From: Phaeodactylum tricornutum CCAP 1055/1
Taxonomy: Eukaryota > Bacillariophyta > Bacillariophyceae > Surirellales > Neidiaceae
Direction: 5' to 3'
Assembly: GCF_000150955.2 (NCBI RefSeq)
Contig: NC_011701.1
Span: 1 to 32,389 of the forward strand
DNA length: 32,389 bases
Numbering within the stretch: the stretch's first letter is position 1; every line of letters begins with the position of its first letter. The notes beneath the pieces are model-generated. The model ran no database searches and was not told where the DNA came from. It saw only the letters and a program-made list of their open reading frames with translations. Both the position numbers and the translations under genes were made by a program. Positions 17,560 through 27,087 of this stretch are shown in pieces.

Positions 17560-18474
17560 TTATGCTTTTTTCTTGGACATAGGCTGCAAATACAGCTGTG
17601 CGGAAGTACCTTCTGGGTGAATAGTAGGAGCTTTGAGCGGTTCACCAACGTCCTTCACAGCGTCCAGAACGCGTTGGATTGTAGTGCGGGCGGCTTGTGG
17701 ATCAACCAAGAGTTCACGACGACGACAACGAATCTGCACGAGGCACTTGTGTCCTTTTCCCAGAGCCTCCGTCATTTTGTCAACTTTGCGGGTCATATCG
17801 TTTTCAGCAATTCCAGCGCGGAAGCGAAATTCTTTTTCTGGAAGGATTGAAGATTTTTTCTTCTGCAAAATTTTGGATTGCTTGTATTCTAGGACTTTGA
17901 TATTTGCAAGTTTCACGACCGGAATCTCGTGATCGAGTGCAATCTCAATGAGGTCTTTGTCGAGCTCGATAGATTTCTTTATCGCTTCTGACAATGATAC
18001 GACTACTGAGATTGTTCGCGGCTTGCAATCGCCTGTCTTTTCCTTTACTGCAGGGGGCGAATCAATAAGTAAACGTACTTGAGCGTTGTGAGCAGAAGAC
18101 GCTTGTGTTTGCCTCATTAACGCTGCGATGAGATACTCGTTCACTAAGGGAGTTGCGCCCGATGATGCATGTTTATCAGGTGAAGGGCTCTGTGCCGCAA
18201 AAAAACGAGCATGTCGAAACTCTGCTTTGCGAAAAGAATTTTCCTTCCCCAATGTCAGTGATTTTGATACGATAGCCATGCAATGATATGACAAGCAGGC
18301 ATGTCCAAGTAAGCCAATACCAAAACGAGTCTGCCGATGGTGGACTTGTGCTGGCGAATAGATAGTGTAGACAGTCTTCCCTTTCCTCGTGTTGCCTCCG
18401 CCCCGACTCGCCCGGTGCCAGCCCTTTACAATATTTGATAGCTTGGCTTGGGTACGCAGCATTACGCAGAGCAT
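17560..18474 (-). CDS. Translation initiation factor IF-3, organellar (probably mitochondrial)
   Basis: 304 aa, no intron. IF-3 keeps the small ribosomal subunit free and checks start-codon pairing. A long N-terminal extension (about 105 aa, basic, with MLRTQAKLSNIVKGWHRASR) looks like a mitochondrial presequence; no plastid-type signal peptide plus F motif is evident. The IF3-N domain (about 110-205) starts at VNEYLI and includes LSEAIKKSIELDKDLIEIA and PVVKLANI. IF3-C (about 212-300) has KEFRFRAGIAENDMTRKVDK and GHKCLVQIRCRRREL, matching the bacterial pattern K-E-(I/F)-x-(L/F)-x5-D-x4-K and G-x-K-V-x-V-x(4)-R-E. The first ATG is 18474; an in-frame upstream TTG was not used. It converges with the AFG2-like gene and shares orientation with NOC1 upstream. 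Confidence 0.85.
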   Translation of the reverse strand: MLCVMLRTQAKLSNIVKGWHRASRGGGNTRKGKTVYTIYSPAQVHHRQTRFGIGLLGHACLSYHCMAIVSKSLTLGKENSFRKAEFRHARFFAAQSPSPDKHASSGATPLVNEYLIAALMRQTQASSAHNAQVRLLIDSPPAVKEKTGDCKPRTISVVVSLSEAIKKSIELDKDLIEIALDHEIPVVKLANIKVLEYKQSKILQKKKSSILPEKEFRFRAGIAENDMTRKVDKMTEALGKGHKCLVQIRCRRRELLVDPQAARTTIQRVLDAVKDVGEPLKAPTIHPEGTSAQLYLQPMSKKKA

Positions 18475-18967
18475 CAATCAGAGCGACGAAGTCCTCACTT
18501 ACAGTTTCTGCTCTTCCTTAGAAGTTGGTCCTCGCATTTCGAATGAAGGACAGCGTTCTATTGCTGTTGTTTTGACTGCGAGTGACTTGGTCAGGGTTGG
18601 TGAATACCCAATACGTAGGCAAGTAGGGTGGGGCTACTGTTTCCCACGTAAACAACGTAGCACAATCGGTGTATCGACAGAAAGAATGCGGCGGTTATCA
18701 CAAATTGCAATCCCATACGGTAAGGTCACATTTATGTGAACGGTAAATGAATATAATTGTGAGATGGACTTGTTAAATTGGAGATGAAGAAATTCCAAAA
18801 TCGGCTGCAAAGAGATTGTTAACTGGGCTTTTGGCATTTGCCAGTTTGTCGATAGCCTTTTGAAGCTTTGGTATATCGACTCGGTGAATTGACATTCAAA
18901 AAGTCCTCTACTGGCACTTAAATTGTACTGCACGGTGGTGATTTAGCTGTTGTAAGCTATGCAATAT
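18475..18967. promoter_or_regulatory. Intergenic region between the NOC1 3' end and the IF-3 start
   Basis: About 490 bp. It must hold the IF-3 promoter (minus strand) and the NOC1 3' end. A near match to the palindrome, TTACAGTTT, lies at 18499-18507, only about 25 bp before the IF-3 ATG. No gene is recognised. Confidence 0.4.
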
Positions 18968-21883
18968 TTACATCCTTCTCTTTGGTGAAGTCGCTCTTGC
19001 ATGGTCACTTTTTCCATCGATTCGTTTTCTCGAGCGCTTTTTCTCGTTCCAGGATTTCGTTATCATTGCTTCATATTCATCAGCATCTACAAAGGTGGCT
19101 AATCCCTCTACTGTATGGTTCAACGAGGCTCCTTCCTCGACAACTTCGCCGTCATTAGATTTCTCTTCATTTATCAACGTCAAGTTGCCATCCACACCGC
19201 TGTCGGAGATGTGGTCGTCCGACGAATCCAAACCATCCAAGTCGACACTCATCAACACCAACTGCTCGTCCATGAACAGCTCGTCATCGTCACTTACGCT
19301 ACTATCGGCTCCGTCAATATCCATGAACGCATCGACATCATTTTCTTCGCTGTCAAGATCTTTGATACCGTCGCCTACAATGGTGTCGTTTCTGGTCAGG
19401 GCTTTGCCCTTCTGTGACGACTCACTTTCGTCGTCGCTCTCATCCTCTAGTTCTTCATCACTATACATATCCCCCCAACCTTCCATATCTGGATCTTCCT
19501 CGTCAAGATCCGCGGGCCCGTTTTCGTTAATCGAGTCTTCGATAATTTTTTGTGCCAAAGCGTCGACATAGGCCTCCTCATCATCATCGGTTTCCCAGCC
19601 TTGCTCCAAATCATCAAATTTTTGTACGTCCAAAGTTGCTACTTCGGCCTCGTCAAAAGCATCTTCCTCCAAATGTTCTACAGCATCAACTTTTGGTTTA
19701 TGCCGGACAATGCCTTTGAGTTTGTCACGCCGAGCTTGCTCCAAAAAGAATTTGTGGAAAAAGTCATCAGGTGCGTCGACGTTGGGATTGCTTAAAAAGC
19801 TTGGGTCATTCAGAGGTAGCGCAACCTGTGACTCTACCAAAAGCCCAGTACCACTCTTTCGCTCTGCCACGCTCTCACCGCGTTGAAATTTGCCAGCTAC
19901 CCGATCAATCGACTTTGGATTACGGTAAGCGAACTTATCCAGGAACGGTCCCACACCAAAATCGCGCAAAGGGTCGCCACTGTAGTCAATGTTCCCAATT
20001 GCACTGGCGAACCTTGAGACCGATGGGTGAAAATGTTTCAACAACAACGTCAATTCCCACAGCGGAGCTTTCGTTATAGCTTTCTCGATTGATTGTTCGT
20101 TTTCTTCGGAAGCTATTTCAGGTGCATCGACATACTCCGATAAGACTAAAGCACCGCGAGGTTCTCGTTTGGTTGGATCCAAAACACGAAAAGCGTCGGA
20201 TCCTTCCAAGACATCTTGAAAGCAGGATAGTAGGTTCCCGTGGTGTTTCGTTATTTCGTTAAGCAGAAAAAGAGAACCAGCAACTACCGATGAAGAACAG
20301 TGAATGGTTGTACATAAAATACGTTTCGCGAATGCAACCACGCGAGTTTGGTCATTGTCATATTTCATGGCTTTGTAAAGAAGATTGAAGAACATTGTAA
20401 GGTGTTTGCCGGTACCCAAAAGGGAGGGCTGCGCCAGCGTTGAATACAAGGCTCGATAGAAGCGATCACGGCGGGCATGCTCTTCAGGGCGTAATTTGCG
20501 CGAAATCGTTTGTCGCTGGTCCTGTTCGAATTCCGCACCAACGGACAAGTGAAAAAGCAGTAGTAGCGCCTGTGTCGTGGCAGCGGCCGGTGCTGTATGC
20601 ACGACCCGGTAGAGGGCATCGATGTGCTGTTCCATTGTTGAATCATGATGAGGCAAATAGGGGTGGGCTCGATTCACGCCTGTCAGCAGTGCCGATAAAA
20701 GTCGAGATTTCATTCCTGCCTCTTCCTCATTCGCTGTTTCCTTTTTTTTAGGTTTTTGTACGGCAAGTTCGAACAAACGAAAGTACGTGCTGATCAGAGA
20801 CGCAGGTAGTGACGGCTCGGTCGCTTCGTCGGCTCCCCCTTGAGTCTCTTCCCGTTTTAATTTCAGCTGGTTCAAAAAGGTGATACAATTATATAAAGCC
20901 CGTGATGATAGATGTGGTCGGTGAGCAAGCTGTTGCACTTCTCGCGCCACAATCACTTGCATAGCTGTATGCTGTTGGAGAAGTTTTCGTAGCTCAAAGG
21001 CAGCGCCAGCCGAAACTTTTTTGGCTGGGTCGCCAAGTTTATTGACAATTACTGGTAACAATGTAGATTCTCCTTCTGGAATGGAACGCAAAAGAACTGC
21101 AGCAAGACGAATAGTTGGAATTTTTTGTAACTCCGTTCCTTCTCGAAGTATTAGGGATACGTATTGACGTAGAAACAGATGATACTTGGCCTTGACCATT
21201 TCTTCGAAGCGCCATAGAAGAAGAATCCGCGGGGACAGGGTCTTTTTCGTCGTGTTCTTTACGCCTTCGCTCTCGTACAGGTATAGGGGACGTTGTTCCA
21301 TTGATATCAGTTTGCGCCGATTCGGTAGAAAGGTGTTAACGAAGAGGTCTTCCAGTGCTTCTGCAGCAAGCTGAGCCACACGAGAATTTGTTTGAGTCGA
21401 AGAATTCGAATCGGAACAGCCCGCCATGTTCAACAGTCCATCCAATACGTAGAACTTATGTACCGGATCAGTGCTAACGACCACACTCATAGCAGCGACG
21501 CGATCCTTGAGTGTACCTTTCTTCATGGTGGACTCTACCCATCGATCATCCGAAGTGTTTGATTCCTTGCCAAAGAGCTGCACCTCCCGTCGATAGATTG
21601 CGTCTCCCAGGGCCCGATACTTTAGAACGAGATCTTTGCTAACTCGTTGTCCCTTTTCGGGTGGATTGGATGCGGTGGTAGCGTCTCGCTCTTCCGCGTA
21701 CTGCTTGTTGCCGAGGCGGTACCAGGTTGGGGCATCTTCGTTCAGTTGAATCAGCAAGGTACTGTGCGGCTGATACGTTGACGAACTTTCCACCGCGGCG
21801 CTCTCGCTTTGACTGTGTTGCCTACTTTCCGATTTGGAACCACGACGGCGTCGTGGTTTGGTTTTGATAGCTTCCACTACCAT
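18968..21883 (-). CDS. NOC1: NOC1/MAK21-type ribosome biogenesis factor (CBF domain)
   Basis: 971 aa from ATG 21883, no intron in the coding part; an upstream in-frame TTG (21919) was rejected. NOC1 (MAK21, CEBPZ in animals) pairs with NOC2 in the nucleolus and is needed for early pre-60S particles. Features are a basic N-terminus (KTKPRRRRGSK), an alpha-solenoid repeat region (about 125-345), and the CBF/MAK21 core (about 395-650) with QALLLLFHLS, RALYSTLAQPSL, MFFNLLYKAMKYD, ELTLLLKHFHPSVSRFA and DPLRDFGVGPFLDKFAYRNPK. The last segment is a hallmark of the family. A long acidic tail (about 735-950) ends in a basic cluster (KKRSRKR...SPKRRM). TTTTTCCTACAG lies just 5' of the start and could be the acceptor of a 5' UTR intron. 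The gene is divergent from amidophosphoribosyltransferase. Confidence 0.88.
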   Translation of the reverse strand: MVVEAIKTKPRRRRGSKSESRQHSQSESAAVESSSTYQPHSTLLIQLNEDAPTWYRLGNKQYAEERDATTASNPPEKGQRVSKDLVLKYRALGDAIYRREVQLFGKESNTSDDRWVESTMKKGTLKDRVAAMSVVVSTDPVHKFYVLDGLLNMAGCSDSNSSTQTNSRVAQLAAEALEDLFVNTFLPNRRKLISMEQRPLYLYESEGVKNTTKKTLSPRILLLWRFEEMVKAKYHLFLRQYVSLILREGTELQKIPTIRLAAVLLRSIPEGESTLLPVIVNKLGDPAKKVSAGAAFELRKLLQQHTAMQVIVAREVQQLAHRPHLSSRALYNCITFLNQLKLKREETQGGADEATEPSLPASLISTYFRLFELAVQKPKKKETANEEEAGMKSRLLSALLTGVNRAHPYLPHHDSTMEQHIDALYRVVHTAPAAATTQALLLLFHLSVGAEFEQDQRQTISRKLRPEEHARRDRFYRALYSTLAQPSLLGTGKHLTMFFNLLYKAMKYDNDQTRVVAFAKRILCTTIHCSSSVVAGSLFLLNEITKHHGNLLSCFQDVLEGSDAFRVLDPTKREPRGALVLSEYVDAPEIASEENEQSIEKAITKAPLWELTLLLKHFHPSVSRFASAIGNIDYSGDPLRDFGVGPFLDKFAYRNPKSIDRVAGKFQRGESVAERKSGTGLLVESQVALPLNDPSFLSNPNVDAPDDFFHKFFLEQARRDKLKGIVRHKPKVDAVEHLEEDAFDEAEVATLDVQKFDDLEQGWETDDDEEAYVDALAQKIIEDSINENGPADLDEEDPDMEGWGDMYSDEELEDESDDESESSQKGKALTRNDTIVGDGIKDLDSEENDVDAFMDIDGADSSVSDDDELFMDEQLVLMSVDLDGLDSSDDHISDSGVDGNLTLINEEKSNDGEVVEEGASLNHTVEGLATFVDADEYEAMITKSWNEKKRSRKRIDGKSDHARATSPKRRM

Positions 21884-22560
21884 GGTGCTGTAGGAAAAAC
21901 AGTGTGGGTGACAGAACAACTGCTGTTGCAGTGTTGCTCGCTCGCCGAGTTCAATTTAACTGTAAGTTGGCGTTCCTTGCTTTTTCGTAATTTTGCTTGG
22001 CTTTGATAGCCTCGACTCGATTTTTGTTCGAATGGGCGGGGGCCGGTTTCGGCGGGGGACATGGAAACGTTCTCATAACCCAGACTGTGCCAAGCGTCTG
22101 TCTGTCGCTCGTACCGAGAATATCGTAGGCAGTAGAATTTACAGTTGACTGGTAACTTGTAATAGTAATGTAAACAATGTGCGTCTGTCTGTCGGCCCTA
22201 CCCATTCCCATGGGCTCGCCTCCAACCAACCTCGAGTCGTTCAGAATCCGGAGTCCGTCCTCGAACGATCCGGAATCGGTTTTCTTTCTGTTGCGTGACA
22301 GTTACCACACTCTAGTAGTAGCTTTGATCCACGGTCGGCAAGTTGTTTCGACTATAGCATGAAGGCGCAACTCACAGTCATAAATTGATCCCAAAGTAGT
22401 GTTACCTATCTATAGTTGCTTACTTTTCGTCGTCATTCCTCGCTTCTCGCTTGATTTTGCTCCTCTCTTTCCTCGACAAGATCTTCGAGCAGTCCGAGTT
22501 TTCTTCCTTTGGAAATCAATAGCATCTCTTGCCCAATTGGTCCGACCACGAACGTTGCAA
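21884..22560. promoter_or_regulatory. Divergent promoter region (NOC1 / amidophosphoribosyltransferase)
   Basis: About 680 bp between the two start codons. It contains exact palindromes TAACTGTAA (21957-21965), TGACAGTTA (22296-22304) and TCACAGTCA (22372-22380), plus a near match (TTACAGTTG, 22139-22147). The 14-mer GCGTCTGTCTGTCG occurs twice (22094-22107, 22181-22194). No gene is recognised. Confidence 0.5.
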
Positions 22561-24549
22561 ATGTGTGGAATCATCGGTTTGTTACTGGCCAACGAAAATG
22601 AGTTTGTACGTACCAAAATTCCAGTGGCGGTACCAATGGCGCTATCTTGTGTTGCCTAAAGCTTTCGTGTCCATGTCTACTCCGGTAATCCTTTTCTCTA
22701 ACTCTACCGTATCAAATGGTGTTCTTTTTGCGTACAGGTCAACCAAATGCTTTTTGACGGGTTGACGGTCTTGCAACATCGGGGGCAAGATGCTGCAGGT
22801 ATGGTGACGGCGGAACGCCGTCGCTTACATTTGCGCAAAGACAACGGTCTGGTCAAGGATGTCTTTCAGGCGCATCACATGCTCGAACTGCGCGGGAACA
22901 TGGGCATCGGACACGTCCGCTATCCCACCGCTGGCACCAGCAGTTGCGCCGAAGCCCAACCGCTTTACACAAACTATCCCTTTGGAATATGCGTTGCGCA
23001 CAACGGAAACTTGACCAATACGGAAGACCTCACCCTGCGTGTGGAGAAAACCATCGGTCGGCATGTCAACACGGATAGTGACTCCGAGCTTTTACTCAAC
23101 TTGTTTGCGGAGTATTTGACGGCAGAAACCCGCAAAGCTGACAGCCATCAAAGCAAGACAACAACCAATGGAAACTCTGAGGACGATACCGATTTCGACA
23201 TGAAAGAAGCTGTCTTTACGGCCGCATCGCAAGTCATGCAGATCTGTCGCGGAGGATACGCTGGGCTCTATCTCATTAATGGCTTTGGTCTCGTTGGGTT
23301 TAGAGATCCCCACGGAATTCGTCCTCTCGTCTTTGGCTGTCGCAAAGCTGGTTCAAACGCGGACGAATTAGACGATGAAGGCATTCCGGTCACCCCAGCG
23401 GTCATGGGGAATGCGGAACGGTCGTACGACTACGTGATTAGCAGCGAGTCCGTCGCCGTTGATACCCTGGGATTCAAACTGATTCGGTAAGTGGGGAGCT
23501 ATGCAAACATGATTATATATGCGTGTGTACTTTGGCTGTTTTTGTACTGGTCGCTTAGTTTGCGTATTTTTTCTGTTTTTAGGGACGTAAACCCTGGTGA
23601 AGCCATCTTCATTGACATGGACGGCAACTGTCATACACGCCAGTGCCACATGCCAAACTTGGCCCCCTGCATTTTTGAATACGTCTACTTTGCTCGACCA
23701 GATTCTATCATGGATGGTGTCAGCGTCTACGAAACCCGTCTCAAAATGGGGGACAAGTTGGCCGGTAAAGTTTTGCGTGAATATCCCGATCACGACATTG
23801 ACGTGGTCATTCCCATTCCCGACACTTCTCGCACATCCGCGCTGCAAGCGGCTTACAAATTGGACCGCCCGTTCCGCGAGGGCTTCATTAAAAATCGATA
23901 CATTGCCCGAACCTTCATTATGCCAGGACAAGCAACTCGCCGGAAGTCGGTACGGCTCAAGCTCAACACAATCAAGAGTGAATTTGCCGGCAAAAATGTT
24001 CTATTGGTGGATGATTCCATTGTTCGTGGTACGACGGCAAACGAAATTGTTCAAATGGCCCGGGACGCCGGTGCTCGCAAGGTCTATTTTTCCAGTGCCG
24101 CGCCACCTATTCGATACCCTAACATTTATGGTATCGACATTCCGACGCGTGAAGAGTTGGTGGCATACCAGCGTAACGAGGAAGAGATTGCCAAAGAGAT
24201 TGGCTGCGACTGGGTTGTGTACCAGGATCTGACGGACTTGGAAGATTCCATCAGAGAAGCAGCGCCGAAAGGGGTGGAACTGAAACAATTCGATACAAGT
24301 TGCTTTAGTGGCCAGTACGTAACCGGTGAACAAATTGGAGACGATTACTTTACCAGGTTGCACGAAGCCCGGAATGACGGTGCCAAAGAGAAGAGAAAGC
24401 AACCTTTACAGGGTGGACCGTCCGCCAAGAAGCCCCAGCAAAGCAATAACGGATGCGAGTCGGTGAACAACGACAAGCGGGAAACGGTGGGAGAGGAAGG
24501 AGGCAGTTGCGAACCCTTGACGAATCAACCGATGGGGCTCGTGCGGTGA
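22561..24549 (+). CDS. purF: Amidophosphoribosyltransferase (glutamine PRPP amidotransferase)
   Basis: Exons 22561-22605, 22738-23486 and 23583-24549 give 586 aa. The introns (132 and 96 bp) are GTACGT...TACAG and GTAAGT...TTTAG. It catalyses the first committed step of purine synthesis: PRPP plus glutamine to phosphoribosylamine. Exon 1 encodes only MCGIIGLLLANENEF. Cys2, the class II glutaminase nucleophile, follows Met directly, so no propeptide is predicted. Glutaminase motifs HRGQDAAG, HVRYPT and HNGNLTN follow. The PRPP-binding loop is VLLVDDSIVRGTT (about 403-415). The C-terminal part (YGIDIPTREELVAYQRNEEEI, CFSGQYVTGEQI) is like the E. coli and yeast enzymes, not the Fe-S B. subtilis type. 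The last 60 residues are polar and probably disordered. The cytosolic location is inferred, since no targeting peptide is seen. Confidence 0.95.
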
Positions 24550-25218
24550 AACAACAGAGCGAGACAACGCTTTGGAATACCCTTACCCGTGTGACGTTCC
24601 GGCTCTGAGAGGTGGGTGTCGTATCCGGCTTAAAAATCGTTTACATTCCATGGAACGACAACCTAAGATTCCAAACCGATTGCTTTACTGCAGGATCTTT
24701 GTTGCTTCGGCCAATAGACTTCCGGCCATCTAATATTTTACTGTTCGTCGTCCGAAATCGTTGTCCTGTTATGTTAGTGGCGCCTTACAACACCCGCATC
24801 CTCGACTGTGACATGACCGTTCAGAGTCCAATTAAGAGTTTTTGAGATTTATTTTGACGTTTAAGTAGTTCTATCGCCTTCAACGGCCGCTCAAGCGTCG
24901 ATATTTAAAAATACAGGTATACCCGTTGGTTGGTTCGTTTCACAGCCGCTGTCGTGGTAGCCACCATGATGGTCGGCGTCGATAGTAGTCTCGTTTTGTC
25001 AACTTTAACGCTTATGCCGGTCGCCTAGTGCGCTCTATGCGAGAGAAGGTCCTAACACCAAATATTGTCGATAGAATCGCTGTTTACAGTTAGCTGTATA
25101 GCTATATCTGTAGAGAATCGGTTTCCGCGAGAAGGATTCATTATTTTGGGCTCTAACCAGGGAGGTCTGTGTTAGCGAAGATTCAGTGTAGGAGAAACAT
25201 TTTGCATTGCGCTTCGGT
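24550..25218. promoter_or_regulatory. Intergenic region upstream of DOT1
   Basis: About 670 bp between tandem genes. One exact palindrome, TTACAGTTA (25084-25092), lies about 127 bp before the DOT1 ATG. A small + frame (24612-24845) shows no known motif and is treated as chance. A 10-bp near-palindrome, GGTAGCCACC, lies at about 24955-24964. Nothing else is recognised. Confidence 0.4.
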
Positions 25219-27087
25219 ATGACTCCTTCGGCATCGTCTAAGAAGGGCAAAACTAAACTCGAGGAGTTTTTTGAGGTCGCAGAACGGAGGAAATCGCTGA
25301 CCTCAATGGACCTTTGGCTAAAGATGACATCATCGCAGAGCCAATTGTCAACGTTAAACCAGAGGCGAACTCATAACGGCTCTTCAAAACCAAAGTCTTC
25401 GAGTTTTGCTCTTAAAGGTAATGGTCGCATGCCAAGAGAGTACGAGTCGGAGACAAGCTTGAAAAATGGCCTGGCCGTGAGAAAGGAATCACACCCGCCT
25501 ACTTGTCCGAAGGTACATACATCGACATCTATGGGAGGCATTGAAGGCATTAACAATCGCCCACCCATGTTATTAGGAGCGGGCCATTCCTTTACGCGCA
25601 CAGTGGAAGGTGCGAGTGCCGGTATTTCCGGCGTTGCTAGCGACGACGACGATTCAATTGAAATTTTGAAAGTTGTTCCGTCAGTGATTGACAGTATCGG
25701 TGCTGCCTTTCCTAGTGAAGCTCCCGTAACAGAGGAAGATGAAGAACGTTGGCTGCAGCATGCAATTAGGAAATCATATGAAGAGACGCGAAAAGTTTTG
25801 CCTTCTAAGCATTTTCCGCCACTGACGCCCCGCACGTCTCCTAGGATACTAGCTCGCAAACGAGCACGGGCTTCGGAAAAGTATTTGGAACCTGATACGG
25901 AAGGAAAAGCAACAAGTAGCAAGTTTTTGAAGTTTTCTCCCGCTAAGTCCGTATTTCAATCAACATCTCCGGCTGCATCTAATGATGATGACAGCAGCAA
26001 AGATAAGGCAACAACTAGCAAGGTTCCGCCTGGTGATCACCTCTATACATTTAATGAGTTTGATCGGATGTTTGACGATGTCTTCTTGGATTTTGGTATG
26101 GAAGTGACGGATGTGGAAGAAGGCTGCCTAGTCAGGACGGGTAACTCGAAAGTGTCCCCCAGCGATACCAAAGGACAATCCAAAGCGCAATACGGTAGAC
26201 TCTTACCGACTGCCACCCAGTACCTGCTCGCGGATGCACTGTGTGTAACAAAAAAGGACACATTCGTTGATATTGGACATGGTATTGGTAATGCAGTCAT
26301 CCAAGCAGCCTATACAATGGGCTGCGAATCGCGCGGTATAGAAGTTATGGCCGGTCGCAATTTGGTGGCCGAGCTCATTATGGAAAATTTAGAAGGACAA
26401 CGAAAAGTACATCATGAGCGAGATAATAGGAGCGTGATTGTTGGAAAAATTCTGCTGCGGCATGGTCGTTTAGAGGTCCCTGAACACCGCACATTTTTGA
26501 CCAATCCAGAAGGTGTAACCAAGGCTTTTCTTGACAATTTCAATGGCGTGTTTGCGGATCGATCGGCCAAGCTACGACAACGGTACACACTAGACCAATA
26601 CAATGCCGGACTGTTTGCATTGATGAAACCCGGATCAATGCTAGTTGCTTTGCACAAGTTAGACCTAGGTCCAACATATTTGGAGGCCAACACCTATCGG
26701 AAGCGACACAATTTAGCCAATCAGGACAATATCTTGGCTTCATTTTACGCTCTGGAAGAATTCAGCTTTGGACCTGCATGTAACGCTGTGACTTGGTCAC
26801 AAGGTGGTGGTTGTACAGATGCTATAATTGGGTACAAGTATACCAGGCTAAATCAGAAGACGCCAGAAGGCAAGGCCGTGTTTCTGTGCTGCAATCGTGA
26901 TTGTGACATAGCTCGTGCGGGAACACCAATTGATGCCACGCGCCTAGTGGAGTCGGATGAGGGGGATGGTACACGGGTTGTAATTAATACATGCATTTGC
27001 AAATACACACCAATTGCACCTCGATCGGGACGTAACAGGAGGCCAAGAAAGTTCAGGGAATCATTGTCGGAAGAATCAGATAGTTGA
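25219..27087 (+). CDS. DOT1: DOT1-type histone H3 lysine-79 methyltransferase with N-terminal PIP-like, SIM and UIM motifs
   Basis: 622 aa, no intron; the first ATG is 25219 (an upstream TTG is in frame). DOT1 enzymes methylate H3K79 within nucleosomes and lack a SET domain. The methyltransferase core starts near 325 with YGRLLPTATQYLL, then motif I TFVDIGHGIGNAVIQAA (348-364) and GCESRGIEVM (368-377, acidic SAM-binding Glu). LDNFNGVFAD (438-447) takes the place of the usual NNFAF loop, and LMKPGSMLVALHKL follows. The N-terminal half is low-complexity but holds three short motifs: a PIP-box-like KTKLEEFF (11-18), an acidic SUMO-interacting-type DDDDSIEIL (142-150), and a UIM-like segment EEDEERWLQHAIRKSYEE (172-189). 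A basic tail (RSGRNRRPRKFR) may contact DNA or histones. The protein is nuclear by inference. The usual fungal and animal proteins differ in their extra regions. Confidence 0.85.
   Translation: MTPSASSKKGKTKLEEFFEVAERRKSLTSMDLWLKMTSSQSQLSTLNQRRTHNGSSKPKSSSFALKGNGRMPREYESETSLKNGLAVRKESHPPTCPKVHTSTSMGGIEGINNRPPMLLGAGHSFTRTVEGASAGISGVASDDDDSIEILKVVPSVIDSIGAAFPSEAPVTEEDEERWLQHAIRKSYEETRKVLPSKHFPPLTPRTSPRILARKRARASEKYLEPDTEGKATSSKFLKFSPAKSVFQSTSPAASNDDDSSKDKATTSKVPPGDHLYTFNEFDRMFDDVFLDFGMEVTDVEEGCLVRTGNSKVSPSDTKGQSKAQYGRLLPTATQYLLADALCVTKKDTFVDIGHGIGNAVIQAAYTMGCESRGIEVMAGRNLVAELIMENLEGQRKVHHERDNRSVIVGKILLRHGRLEVPEHRTFLTNPEGVTKAFLDNFNGVFADRSAKLRQRYTLDQYNAGLFALMKPGSMLVALHKLDLGPTYLEANTYRKRHNLANQDNILASFYALEEFSFGPACNAVTWSQGGGCTDAIIGYKYTRLNQKTPEGKAVFLCCNRDCDIARAGTPIDATRLVESDEGDGTRVVINTCICKYTPIAPRSGRNRRPRKFRESLSEESDS

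Noticed and set aside
25371-25922. 183-aa antisense open frame inside DOT1
   Set aside because: It lies wholly within a well-supported gene, is Ser-rich and has no recognisable motif; it is a shadow of the coding strand.
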